NCBI GenBank assembly: GCA_900556765.1
Contig: USQH01000051.1
Span: 1 to 9,487, forward strand
DNA length: 9,487 nt
Direction of reading: 5' to 3'
From: an uncultured Oscillospiraceae bacterium
Lineage (GTDB): Bacteria > Bacillota > Clostridia > Oscillospirales > Acutalibacteraceae
Made by a program: the position numbers and the translations under genes. Positions 1 to 6,889 of the stretch are shown in pieces. The notes under the pieces are model-generated. The model did not search any database. It was not told the DNA's origin and saw only the letters and a program-made list of their open reading frames with translations. Every line of letters starts with the position of its first letter. Positions within the stretch are counted from its first letter, which is position 1.

Positions 1-443
1 CTCTCATCAACCGACTCGCCGGCGGCAAGCACGCGAAAGTGGAAAACCGTCCGGGAGTCACACTCACCAAGCAATGGGTATCAACCGGCATCGGGCTCTC
101 GCTACTCGATATGCCAGGTGTGCTGTGGCCGAAATTTGATGACAAAATTGTGGGAGAAAGACTTGCATTTACCGGCGCGATAAGAGATAATATATTAGAT
201 ACGGAGGCGCTCGCCGTTCGACTTATCGAAACGCTGATGCCGCTTTACGGCGACCTCATTCGTTCGCGATATAAGCTCGGCGATACCGACGGGCTGGACG
301 CGTACGGTATACTGACCGAGATAGGTCGCCGCCGCGGAATGCTTGCCGGCGGCGGTGAGATAGACACAGAGCGTGCGGCAATAATGCTGCTTGATGAATT
401 CCGCGCCGCCAAATTCGGCAGGATAACACTTGAACTTCCGTAA
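1..443 (+). CDS. rbgA: Ribosome biogenesis GTPase RbgA/YlqF, 3' part (5' end outside window)
   Basis: The reading frame is open from base 3, so the gene begins upstream; 146 residues remain, about half of the usual 280-290. RbgA is a circularly permuted GTPase (motif order G4-G5-G1-G2-G3) that binds the late 50S precursor and promotes its maturation in the cytoplasm. The visible part opens just after the P-loop with LINRLAGGK, then shows G2 (RPGVT), G3 (LLDMPGVLWPK), the family stretch ending in LAFTGAIRDNIL, and the helical C-terminal RNA-binding domain closing with KFGRITLELP. The G4, G5 and most of the G1 motifs are missing only because of the window edge. It is followed 27 bases later by lepB; in many Firmicutes rplS, lepB, rbgA and rnhB cluster together, which supports the call. 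The family assignment is firm. Confidence 0.95.
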   Translation, partial: LINRLAGGKHAKVENRPGVTLTKQWVSTGIGLSLLDMPGVLWPKFDDKIVGERLAFTGAIRDNILDTEALAVRLIETLMPLYGDLIRSRYKLGDTDGLDAYGILTEIGRRRGMLAGGGEIDTERAAIMLLDEFRAAKFGRITLELP

Positions 444-470
444 CGAAAACATTACTGCGAGGTAATTAAA

Positions 471-1064
471 ATGGCTGAAAAACCAAATAAGGGCTGCGCT
501 GAAAAGTCATGCATATCGGGCTTGCTCGAGTGGCTTGATTCGATCGTCGCGTCGGTGGTCGTGGTCGTGCTGCTGTTCACATTTGTTATAAAGGTGGTCG
601 GCATTAAAGGACCGTCTATGAATAACACGCTGTACGAGGGAGATCGTGTAATAATTTATCAGCTTAACTATACGCCTAAGGTCGGAGATATCGTTGTTAT
701 CTCCCGTAATATTACCAATATCAAAGAAGATGAAAATACCGACGACGAGCGTATTATAAAGCGCGTCGTTGCCACCGAGGGTCAGGTGGTGAACATTGGT
801 GACAGCGGCCTTGTTACCGTTGACGGTGTCGAGCTGGCCGACACTTATGTAAAGGATTATGCAAAGACCTACGCAAAGTCAAACGGCGTCGAGTTTCCGC
901 ATGTCGTTGCCGACGGATGCGTCTTTGTACTCGGTGACAACCGCCTTGATTCGCTTGACAGCCGCTCAAAAGCGATAGGCAATAACGGTGATGTTGATGT
1001 GCGGTACATTCTCGGCCATGCTGTTTGCCGCATAGCGCCGATTTCGGAGTTCAAATGGCTGTAA
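471..1064 (+). CDS. lepB: Signal peptidase I
   Basis: A 197-residue membrane serine protease (family S26) that cleaves signal peptides from exported preproteins on the outer face of the cytoplasmic membrane. A short cytoplasmic N-terminus containing Cys9 and Cys14 precedes one hydrophobic segment at about residues 24-44, the usual single-anchor Gram-positive architecture. The catalytic serine is Ser49 in GPSMNNTL, and the general-base lysine is Lys97 in ERIIKRVVATEGQ. The conserved box E is GDNRLDSLDSR at 155-165. All catalytic boxes are present and in order. The ATG at 471 has a GAGGT SD at 459-463, seven bases upstream. The gene lies between rbgA and rnhB, and its last ten bases overlap the start of rnhB. 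A polar loop rich in N, D and E (about 80-93) sits before the catalytic lysine; its role is not evident. Confidence 0.95.
   Translation: MAEKPNKGCAEKSCISGLLEWLDSIVASVVVVVLLFTFVIKVVGIKGPSMNNTLYEGDRVIIYQLNYTPKVGDIVVISRNITNIKEDENTDDERIIKRVVATEGQVVNIGDSGLVTVDGVELADTYVKDYAKTYAKSNGVEFPHVVADGCVFVLGDNRLDSLDSRSKAIGNNGDVDVRYILGHAVCRIAPISEFKWL
1046..1049 (+). promoter_or_regulatory. Ribosome binding site that decides the rnhB start
   Basis: GGAG lies five bases before the ATG at 1055, inside the end of lepB. It favours 1055 over the longer in-frame TTG at 1025, which would add ten residues (MPHSADFGVQ) with no family match and no SD of its own. Confidence 0.6.
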
Positions 1065-1684
1065 CAAAGAGTGTACCCGACTACACATACGAGATAAAGG
1101 CACGAGAGGACGGCTATTCGGCAGTCTGCGGCGTGGACGAGGCGGGCAGAGGCCCTCTCGCGGGCCCTGTTTTTGCCGCTGCCGTAATTTTGCCAAACAA
1201 CTGCCCGGTTATTTCAGGGCTGAATGATTCCAAAAAGCTCAGTGAGAAAAAACGCGAACAGCTTTTTGATGTCATAACGGCGACTGCAACAGCATACTGT
1301 GTTGCGAGCGCGTCGGTTGAGGAGATTGAGCAGTTTAATATATTGCAGGCTACATATCTTGCCATGAAGAGAGCTGTTGACGGACTGAATATGCGCGCCG
1401 ACTTTGCCATAGTCGACGGTAACCGTGTTCCGCCGCTCGATATTGACTGCACGACCCTTGTCAAAGGCGATTCAAAGAGCTGTTCGGTAGCCGCCGCGTC
1501 TATATTGGCAAAGGTGTCGCGTGACCGATATATCTGTGAACTGGATGAAAAATATCCGCAGTACGGCTTTGCGAAGCATAAGGGCTACGGCACCAAGCAA
1601 CACACCGATGCCATATTGCAATACGGCCCATGTGAAATACACAGAATGAGTTTTCTCAAAAATATTTTGGGTGAACGCAGATGA
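1055..1684 (+). CDS. rnhB: Ribonuclease HII
   Basis: A 209-residue cytoplasmic endonuclease that cuts the RNA strand of RNA/DNA hybrids and nicks DNA 5' of single embedded ribonucleotides, the first step of ribonucleotide excision repair. The DEDD active site is complete: Asp28 and Glu29 in GVDEAGRGPLAGPV, Asp121 in AIVDGNR, and Asp139 in KGDSKSCSVAAASILAKV. The 18-residue gap between the last two equals the D108-D126 spacing in the E. coli enzyme. The GRG motif (31-33) and the tyrosine in HKGYGTKQH, which read the ribo-deoxyribo junction, are also present. I chose the ATG at 1055 on SD grounds. The start overlaps lepB by ten bases and the stop overlaps yraN as ATGA, so all three are probably translationally coupled. 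The protein lacks the long N-terminal extension of the B. subtilis homologue. Confidence 0.96.
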   Translation: MAVTKSVPDYTYEIKAREDGYSAVCGVDEAGRGPLAGPVFAAAVILPNNCPVISGLNDSKKLSEKKREQLFDVITATATAYCVASASVEEIEQFNILQATYLAMKRAVDGLNMRADFAIVDGNRVPPLDIDCTTLVKGDSKSCSVAAASILAKVSRDRYICELDEKYPQYGFAKHKGYGTKQHTDAILQYGPCEIHRMSFLKNILGERR

Positions 1685-2055
1685 ATTTGGGCACACAAGG
1701 CAGCTTCGGCGAGACCGTCGCTGCCGAATATCTGGAGAAAAAAGGATATCAGATCCTCGCGCGCAATTATTCGGCGCGTTGCGGGGAGATAGATATAATA
1801 TGCAGATACGACCGTTACATCGTGTTTGTCGAGGTCAAAACGCGCGGCAGCAACGCCTTTGCCACAGGCAGAGAGGCTGTCACGCCGTCAAAGCAGCGCA
1901 GGATAATCAAAACCGCACTGATTTTTCTTACCGAGCGGAAAATTGCCGACCTGCAGCCGCGCTTTGACATAGTTGAAATATCAACAGGGGAGAGCGTCTC
2001 GGTACGGCACTTTGAAAATGCCTTTGACGGGAGTGCTTTCCATGGATTTATTTGA
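1681..2055 (+). CDS. yraN: UPF0102 protein YraN, putative endonuclease-fold protein
   Basis: A 124-residue member of the UPF0102/YraN family, which has a restriction-endonuclease-like fold and no firmly established substrate. Candidate metal-binding residues of the PD-(D/E)xK type are visible: Glu11 in the N-terminal helix (SFGETVAAEYL), the GEIDII motif (Glu36, Asp38), and FVEVKTR (Glu51, Lys53). The family's RFD triplet is at 94-96. The length is normal. The ATG overlaps the rnhB stop in an ATGA arrangement, with a weak GGGTGA SD at 1669-1674, so translation probably depends on rnhB. The rnhB-yraN pairing recurs widely in bacteria and suggests a nucleic-acid role, but that is inference. The C-terminus overlaps the next gene by 14 bases. 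Confidence 0.9.
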   Translation: MNLGTQGSFGETVAAEYLEKKGYQILARNYSARCGEIDIICRYDRYIVFVEVKTRGSNAFATGREAVTPSKQRRIIKTALIFLTERKIADLQPRFDIVEISTGESVSVRHFENAFDGSAFHGFI

Positions 2056-2953
2056 TCTTCACTGCGATACCATCAGCAAGTGCGCAGAAAACGGTACGCC
2101 GCTTTATGACGGTGATCTCGCCGTAAATATTGTGAAGGGCGGCGTTTACGACCGCCGCTGTCAGGTATTTGCTATGTTCATACCCGATAAGTACCGCGGA
2201 AAAAACGCCGCGGCTTATTATAAAAAACTGCGCGACTGCTTTTATGAGCAGATACGTCAAAACTCCGGCCGAATCGTTTTTTGCAGGAATGCAGATGACA
2301 TCGAAAAAACGGTTTGCCGTAAAAAACAGACAGCCGTGCTGTCTGTTGAGAGCGGTGCCGCGCTTGCAGGAAATGCCGATAATGTCGCATTACTTGCCGC
2401 CGACGGCGTACGTATCATGTCATTGACATGGAACGGCGAAAACGAGCTTGCCTGCGGCGTGAAAGGCGGCGACGGCGGAATCACCTTGCTCGGACGCCGT
2501 GTGGTTCGCGAAATGGAACGCTGCGGCATCTTGGTCGATGTGTCTCATTTAAACGACCACGGCTTTTGGGAACTGTGTGATATGGGCGTGTCGCCCATTG
2601 TCGCGACCCATTCAAATTTGCGCTCGGTGACTGATCATCCGCGCAATCTGACCGATGATCAGTTTCGTGCAATCGTTCGTACCGGCGGTATAGTCGGACT
2701 GAATTTTTACACTGACTTTCTCGGCGACGATCCGTTCGACTGCGCGTGGCGGCATATTTACACCATGCTGTCTCTCGGCGGAGAGGATACTGTCGCTATC
2801 GGCAGTGATTTTGACGGCGCAGACATCGACCCGTCGCTCGACTCGGTCGAAAAAGTGTCACTGCTTGCCGAATATCTGCTGTCCCGTTCTCTTAGCGAGA
2901 CGGTGGTTAACAAAATAATGTTTAATAACGCCCTCAGGGTTTTAGGAGAGTAA
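2042..2953 (+). CDS. Membrane dipeptidase family (M19) metallopeptidase
   Basis: A 303-residue di-zinc dipeptidase of the renal dipeptidase (M19) family, which hydrolyses Xaa-Xaa dipeptides, often with tolerance for D-residues at the second position. The zinc ligands are intact: His7 and Asp9 in DLHCDT, the bridging Glu103 in SVESG, His169 in VDVSHL, and His190 in ATHSNLRS followed by RN. Asp256 in GSDFDG is the catalytic-site aspartate. The His169-His190 spacing of 21 matches the human H198-H219 pair. There is no signal peptide or membrane anchor, so it should be cytoplasmic despite the family name. The ATG at 2042 begins directly with the metal motif and has a GGGAG SD at 2029-2033; a TTG at 1973 would add 23 unrelated residues. 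It overlaps yraN by 14 bases. The physiological substrate (peptide recycling or peptidoglycan fragments) cannot be read from sequence. Confidence 0.92.
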   Translation: MDLFDLHCDTISKCAENGTPLYDGDLAVNIVKGGVYDRRCQVFAMFIPDKYRGKNAAAYYKKLRDCFYEQIRQNSGRIVFCRNADDIEKTVCRKKQTAVLSVESGAALAGNADNVALLAADGVRIMSLTWNGENELACGVKGGDGGITLLGRRVVREMERCGILVDVSHLNDHGFWELCDMGVSPIVATHSNLRSVTDHPRNLTDDQFRAIVRTGGIVGLNFYTDFLGDDPFDCAWRHIYTMLSLGGEDTVAIGSDFDGADIDPSLDSVEKVSLLAEYLLSRSLSETVVNKIMFNNALRVLGE

Positions 2954-2957
2954 AATT

Positions 2958-4442
2958 ATGCTTTACAACAGTACCAGAAACAGTCAGCTTTCCGTCTCGG
3001 CGGCTCGTGCTATCAATGACGGAATATCGAAGGACGGCGGTCTTTTTGTCCCTGAAAATCTGCCACACCTGGACAATGAATTTTTTGTTCGTCTTTCCAA
3101 AATGAAGTATATTGATCGCGCGGTGGAGGTACTGCGCCTTTTCCTCACCGACTTTGACGAGGAGGAGATAAGAGCGTGTGCGTCCGGCGCTTATTCGGGT
3201 ACATTCGATAACGATATGCCCGCTCCGCTGCACCGCCTAAACGATAACGCGTCTGTGCTGGAGCTGTGGCACGGCCCGACCTGCGCTTTCAAGGACATGG
3301 CTTTGCAGATATTGCCGTATCTGCTGACCGCTTCGTCAAAAAAAGTAGCCGACGGTCAGACGACGGTTATCCTTGTTGCCACCTCCGGAGATACCGGAAA
3401 AGCGGCTCTTGAGGGCTTTAAGGACGTGCCGAATACAAAAATAATTGTTTTTTATCCGGTTGACGGCGTTTCAAACGCACAGAAACTGCAAATGATGACG
3501 CAGGAGGGAAACAACGTCTACGTCAGCGCCATCAGAGGCAATTTTGACGACGCACAGACGGGTGTTAAGCGCATTTTTACCGATCCTGCAATCGCCGCAA
3601 AGCTCAATGAAAACGGCATGGCATTCAGCAGCGCCAATTCCATCAACTGGGGACGTCTGCTGCCGCAGATCGTGTACTATATTTCCGCCTACTGCGACGT
3701 TATTGCCGAAAAAGGGGAGACCGACGGTATCAACGTAGTTGTGCCGACAGGCAACTTCGGCAATATACTTGCCGCCTATTACGCCAAAAAGATGGGTGTG
3801 CCGATCAAAAAGCTGATCTGTGCGTCCAACTCAAACAAGGTGCTTACCGATTTCATATCCACAGGTGTTTACGACCGCAACCGCAGCTTTTACACCACCA
3901 TTTCACCGTCAATGGATATTCTTATTTCGTCCAATCTGGAGCGCCTTATCTATGATATGAGCGGCTGTGACAGCGCACTTATTTCCGAGTATATGAAACG
4001 ACTTTCATCAGAGGGTAAATACGAGGTCAGCGACGAAATAAAGGCTTGCCTTAAAAATGATTTTGTCGGAGGTTATGCGACCGACGGCGAAACCAAAGCG
4101 GCTATTCTTGACACATATAAGCGGTATGGCTATCTTATTGACACTCACACCGGCGTTGCCGTAAAGGTGTATAATGACTATGTCGCCGCGACCGGTGACA
4201 CTACCGAAACAGTAATTGTCTCGACCGCATCTCCCTATAAGTTTGCTGCGGATGTGCTCGACGCCGTTGACAGCACTGTCAAAAATCCCGGCGGTATCGA
4301 GGCTATGAACGTCCTTTCTTCCGTGACAGGCACGGCTGTTCCGCGCCCGCTTCAGGGACTGGACAAGCGTGCAGTCCGTTTCTCCGATGTGTGTGACAGC
4401 TCCGAAATGGCGGCCACGGTTTTCGGCTGTCTCGGTATATAA
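2958..4442 (+). CDS. thrC: Threonine synthase, long form
   Basis: A 494-residue PLP enzyme that converts O-phosphohomoserine and water to L-threonine and phosphate, the last step of threonine synthesis. The N-terminus (YNSTRNSQLSVSAARAI, then GISKDGGLFVPE) is typical of the longer ThrC subfamily. The PLP lysine is Lys112 in HGPTCAFKDMALQ. The phosphate and glycine-rich segments are VATSGDTGKAALEG (140-153) and VVPTGNFGNILAAYYAKK (261-278). At this length it belongs with the yeast/E. coli-type enzymes rather than the roughly 350-residue Bacillus type. The ATG follows the dipeptidase stop by four bases, and its AGGAGAG SD (2944-2950) lies inside the end of that gene. No other threonine gene (hom, thrB) is in view, so threonine synthesis is not organised as one operon here. 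Confidence 0.95.
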   Translation: MLYNSTRNSQLSVSAARAINDGISKDGGLFVPENLPHLDNEFFVRLSKMKYIDRAVEVLRLFLTDFDEEEIRACASGAYSGTFDNDMPAPLHRLNDNASVLELWHGPTCAFKDMALQILPYLLTASSKKVADGQTTVILVATSGDTGKAALEGFKDVPNTKIIVFYPVDGVSNAQKLQMMTQEGNNVYVSAIRGNFDDAQTGVKRIFTDPAIAAKLNENGMAFSSANSINWGRLLPQIVYYISAYCDVIAEKGETDGINVVVPTGNFGNILAAYYAKKMGVPIKKLICASNSNKVLTDFISTGVYDRNRSFYTTISPSMDILISSNLERLIYDMSGCDSALISEYMKRLSSEGKYEVSDEIKACLKNDFVGGYATDGETKAAILDTYKRYGYLIDTHTGVAVKVYNDYVAATGDTTETVIVSTASPYKFAADVLDAVDSTVKNPGGIEAMNVLSSVTGTAVPRPLQGLDKRAVRFSDVCDSSEMAATVFGCLGI

Positions 4443-4470
4443 ATTTAACGTCATCTGTCAGACAGTGCAA

Positions 4471-4480
4471 GGGGAGGTGA
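4471..4480 (+). promoter_or_regulatory. Strong Shine-Dalgarno site before the phosphoesterase
   Basis: GGGGAGGTGA is a near-full complement of the 16S 3' end and sits four bases before the GTG at 4485. It supports that non-ATG start and suggests efficient independent initiation after the 42-base gap from thrC. Confidence 0.7.
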
Positions 4481-4484
4481 CCGT

Positions 4485-5168
4485 GTGGCGATCTTTGCAA
4501 TCTCGGATCTGCATCTGTCGCTCAATTCCGACAAGCCGATGGACATTTTCAAGGGCTGGCAAAACTATGTCGAGAGAATTGATAAAAACTGGCGTGCGGT
4601 GGTCTCCGATGATGATACCGTTGTCATTCCCGGTGACGTTTCTTGGGAAATGAAGCTGGATACCGCTGCTCCCGATTTTGCCTTTATTCATTCACTGCCC
4701 GGCAGAAAAATAATACTTAAGGGCAATCACGACCTTTGGTGGAACTCGATGAAAAAGATGAACGCCTTTTTGTCGGAAAACGGCTTTGATTCTATAACGA
4801 TACTGAATAATAACGCAATTCGTGTAGGTGAATACGCTGTTTGCGGCACGCGCGGCTGGTCGATAGACGAGAGCGGAACCGATTCCAAACTGATAAAGCG
4901 CGAGGCTTTGCGACTGGAAATGACCCTCTCGGCGGCGGAAAAACTCGGCGGCGAACCTATCGTTTTTCTGCATTATCCGGTCGTCTCGCAAAAGAGCGTT
5001 TGTACAGAGCTGCTCGACGTGCTGCTTTCACACGGAGTCAAACGAGTCTATTACGGTCACATACACGGCTCGTCTGCGCATACGGCGTTTTGCGGCGATT
5101 ATAAGGGCATTGCCTTTCACCTCGTTTCCTGCGATTATCTCGGTTTTACGCCGTTACTCGTCCGATAG
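4485..5168 (+). CDS. Calcineurin-like metallophosphoesterase of unknown substrate
   Basis: A 227-residue protein with the full set of calcineurin-type dinuclear metal motifs: SDLHLS (Asp8, His10), PGDVSW (Asp51), KGNHDLWW (Asn81, His82), FLHYP (His163) and YGHIHG (His192, His194). It should therefore hydrolyse a phosphomono- or phosphodiester, but nothing in the sequence identifies the substrate. There is no signal peptide, so it is likely cytoplasmic. The tryptophans beside two metal motifs (GDVSW and NHDLWW) suggest a conserved subfamily of predicted phosphohydrolases (from memory COG1768, not verified). The start is GTG at 4485; an overlapping GTG at 4483 is in another frame. It is the last gene of the first cluster. 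The next gene, tig, has its own promoter, so the adjacency need not be functional. Confidence 0.88.
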   Translation: MAIFAISDLHLSLNSDKPMDIFKGWQNYVERIDKNWRAVVSDDDTVVIPGDVSWEMKLDTAAPDFAFIHSLPGRKIILKGNHDLWWNSMKKMNAFLSENGFDSITILNNNAIRVGEYAVCGTRGWSIDESGTDSKLIKREALRLEMTLSAAEKLGGEPIVFLHYPVVSQKSVCTELLDVLLSHGVKRVYYGHIHGSSAHTAFCGDYKGIAFHLVSCDYLGFTPLLVR

Positions 5169-5223
5169 CGCTTTTTTCACAAATCGTATGGGCATATCAT
5201 GACGAATTTTAGATAAAAAAATA

Positions 5224-5252
5224 TGGAAATATCGCAAAGCCTATGTTATAAT
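5224..5252 (+). promoter_or_regulatory. Predicted sigma-A promoter of tig (extended -10)
   Basis: TATAAT at 5247-5252 is preceded by TG at 5244-5245 (extended -10) and, 17 bases upstream, by TGGAAA at 5224-5229 (four of six matches to TTGACA). Transcription would begin near 5258-5260, giving a leader of about 28 bases with the SD in it. This is the only full consensus -10 I found in an intergenic region of the window. Confidence 0.75.
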
Positions 5253-5270
5253 AACCTGTATGTATGTATT

Positions 5271-5277
5271 AGGAGGA
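5271..5277 (+). promoter_or_regulatory. Shine-Dalgarno of tig, fixing the start at 5287
   Basis: AGGAGGA lies nine bases before the ATG at 5287. An in-frame ATG at 5260 would place this SD inside the coding region and would coincide with the predicted transcription start, so it is rejected as the initiator. Confidence 0.85.
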
Positions 5278-5286
5278 TTAACAAAT

Positions 5287-6795
5287 ATGTTAAAAGCAAC
5301 AAACAAGGTCGACACCAACCGTTATGAACTGGAGATTACTGTCGATGAGCAGACCTTTGCAGACGCCTGTGCTAAGGCTTATAAAAAGGTAGGCAAAAAT
5401 ATTCAGATCGCCGGCTTCAGAAAGGGTAAAGCACCCCGCTCAATCATTGAGAAGTTCTACGGCGCAGAGGTCTTTTATGAGGACGCGCTTGAAATAGTTT
5501 ATCCCGACGCTGTTCAGGCGGCTCTTGACGAGTCAGGCCTCGAGATCGTAAGCGATAAGATCGACTTTGACCTTGTTTCTATGGACAAGACCGGCGTTGA
5601 TTTTAAAATCAAGATCACCGTTAAGCCGGAAGTAACAGTTAAGGATTATAAGGGACTGAAAGCCGAAAAGGTAAAGACGGTCGTTACCGATGAGGAAATT
5701 GATAATCAGATCAAGTCAATTGCCGAGCGCAATGCGCGCATGATTACCGTTGAGAACAGAGCCTCCGCAATGGATGATACCGTAGTTTTCGATTTCGAGG
5801 GCTTCATCGACGGCAAGGCGTTTGACGGCGGCAAGGCAGAGGGCTATTCGCTCAAACTCGGTTCAGGTCAGTTTATCCCCGGCTTTGAGGAGCAGATGGT
5901 CGGTAAAAATACCGGCGACGAGTTTGACGTTACCGTTAAATTCCCCGAGGATTATCACAGCGCCGATTGTGCAGGCAAGGACGCTGTTTTCAAGATCAAG
6001 CTTCATGAAATTAAGGTCACCGAACTGCCGGAGATCGACGATGAGTTTGTAAAGGATGTCAGCGAGTTTGATACTCTTGACGAGTACAAGGCTGATTTGA
6101 AGAAAAAGGCAGCCGAGTATAAGGATCGTGCAGCCGAAGATTACGTTGAAAATCAGCTTATCGACGGTATGCTCGAAGGCTTTGAAGCTGAGATCCCCGA
6201 CGAAATGGTCGAACACCGCGTTGACGAGAATGTACGCGATTTTGCTTACCGTCTCCAGATGCAGGGCATGGATCTTGAAACATATCTTAAATATTCGGGC
6301 GCTGATCTTGATACATTCCGCGATACCTTTAAGGAGCAGTCTCTCCGTCAGGTAAAGGTTCGTCTTGCACTTGAAAAGATTGCCGAGCTTGAGAATATTA
6401 AGGCTGAACAGGCTGATACCGATGCCGAATATGCACGTTATGCCGAGCAGTATCAGATGGATGTCGAGCAGATTAAAAAGGCTGTTCCCGAAAAGGAGAT
6501 CAACAAGGATATCGTCGTTCAGAAGGCTATCGACTTTGTTCGTGCCAACGCTGTTATAACCGAAGTTGACGCTCCGTCCGAAAAGCCGGCTGCAAAGAAG
6601 CCTGCTGCTAAAAAGACTGCTGCGAAGAAGGCTGACGGTGAAACAGCCGAAAAGAAACCGGCTGCCAAAAAGACAGCTGCAAAGAAGACAACGGCTAAGG
6701 CTGACGACGCGACCGCCGAGAAAAAGCCGGCAGCAAAAAAGACCGCAGCCAAGAAAACAACTTCTAAAAAGGCTGAGACAAAGGTCGAGGAATAA
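5287..6795 (+). CDS. tig: Trigger factor with lysine/alanine-rich C-terminal tail
   Basis: A 502-residue ribosome-associated chaperone and peptidyl-prolyl isomerase that meets nascent chains at the exit tunnel. The N-terminal ribosome-binding domain carries the signature GFRKGKAP at 43-50, the same position as in E. coli. The FKBP-type isomerase domain spans about 160-245 (DDTVVFDFEGFIDG through FKIKLHEIK, including SGQFIPGFEEQMVG). The helical C-terminal chaperone domain runs to about residue 428, matching the usual total of about 430. Residues 429-502 are extra: no Arg and no aromatic residues, 23 Lys against 10 acidic residues, in three 23-residue units rich in PAAKK and TAAKK. The tail looks disordered and resembles histone H1-type tails, so it may contact rRNA or another polyanion; that is inference. 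The gene has its own promoter and leads the tig-clpP-clpX cluster. Confidence 0.96.
   Translation: MLKATNKVDTNRYELEITVDEQTFADACAKAYKKVGKNIQIAGFRKGKAPRSIIEKFYGAEVFYEDALEIVYPDAVQAALDESGLEIVSDKIDFDLVSMDKTGVDFKIKITVKPEVTVKDYKGLKAEKVKTVVTDEEIDNQIKSIAERNARMITVENRASAMDDTVVFDFEGFIDGKAFDGGKAEGYSLKLGSGQFIPGFEEQMVGKNTGDEFDVTVKFPEDYHSADCAGKDAVFKIKLHEIKVTELPEIDDEFVKDVSEFDTLDEYKADLKKKAAEYKDRAAEDYVENQLIDGMLEGFEAEIPDEMVEHRVDENVRDFAYRLQMQGMDLETYLKYSGADLDTFRDTFKEQSLRQVKVRLALEKIAELENIKAEQADTDAEYARYAEQYQMDVEQIKKAVPEKEINKDIVVQKAIDFVRANAVITEVDAPSEKPAAKKPAAKKTAAKKADGETAEKKPAAKKTAAKKTTAKADDATAEKKPAAKKTAAKKTTSKKAETKVEE
6580..6786 (+). repeat. Three tandem 69-base coding repeats in the tig tail
   Basis: Units at 6580-6648, 6649-6717 and 6718-6786 each encode 23 residues starting with EK. 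The first 15 residues of units 2 and 3 are identical in protein, yet 10 of those 15 codons differ synonymously. Unit 1 differs by a missing Lys and a Pro in place of Thr. Confidence 0.85.
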
Positions 6796-6815
6796 GTAGT
6801 CTCTGTTTGTATATA

Positions 6816-6844
6816 TTGGCGTAAAAGCGTCTATATTTTAATAT
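6816..6844 (+). promoter_or_regulatory. Possible promoter for clpP-clpX
   Basis: TTGGCG (6816-6821), a 17-base spacer and TAATAT (6839-6844) give four of six matches in each box, in an AT-rich gap. If used, transcription would start near 6850 and the hairpin at 6863-6889 would lie in the clpP leader. I see no CtsR-like direct heptad repeat (GGTCAAA type) or CIRCE element here. The AT-richness makes chance matches likely. Confidence 0.35.
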
Positions 6845-6862
6845 GAATCAATAATTTTAAAG

Positions 6863-6889
6863 CGCCGTCAATTGAATATATTGGCGGCG
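6863..6889 (+). terminator. Hairpin between tig and clpP: weak terminator, attenuator or leader stem
   Basis: CGCCGTCAAT (6863-6872) pairs with ATTGGCGGCG (6880-6889) over ten pairs, one of them G-U, around a seven-base loop. It is followed only by TTTCACTTT, not a solid T-run, so complete termination is doubtful. Partial termination, or an mRNA stability or processing stem just upstream of the clpP SD, is more likely. Confidence 0.5.

Noticed and set aside
1671..1967. Second plus-strand frame of 98 codons over yraN
   Set aside because: It is a shadow of yraN in another frame, with Arg/Gln-rich content and no family match.
1973..2041. TTG start extending the dipeptidase by 23 residues
   Set aside because: It has no SD and unrelated sequence, and lies fully inside yraN. 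The ATG at 2042 leads directly into the metal-binding motif.
4455..4465. Short palindrome CTGTC-A-GACAG between thrC and the phosphoesterase
   Set aside because: The one-base centre cannot form a hairpin loop and there is no T-run. A repressor site is possible but unsupported by a second copy.
5169..5223. T-rich stretch after the phosphoesterase stop as a terminator
   Set aside because: A T-run is present at 5171-5177 but I found no convincing stem before it.
5260..5286. Upstream in-frame ATG of tig
   Set aside because: It coincides with the predicted transcription start and its first codons contain the AGGAGGA SD of the real start at 5287.
6519..6799. Arg-rich plus-strand frame (6566-6799) and Ala/Phe-rich minus-strand frame (6519-6752) over the tig tail
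   Set aside because: Both are by-products of the low-complexity Lys/Ala codon repeats, which lack stops in other frames. They have no SD or family match.
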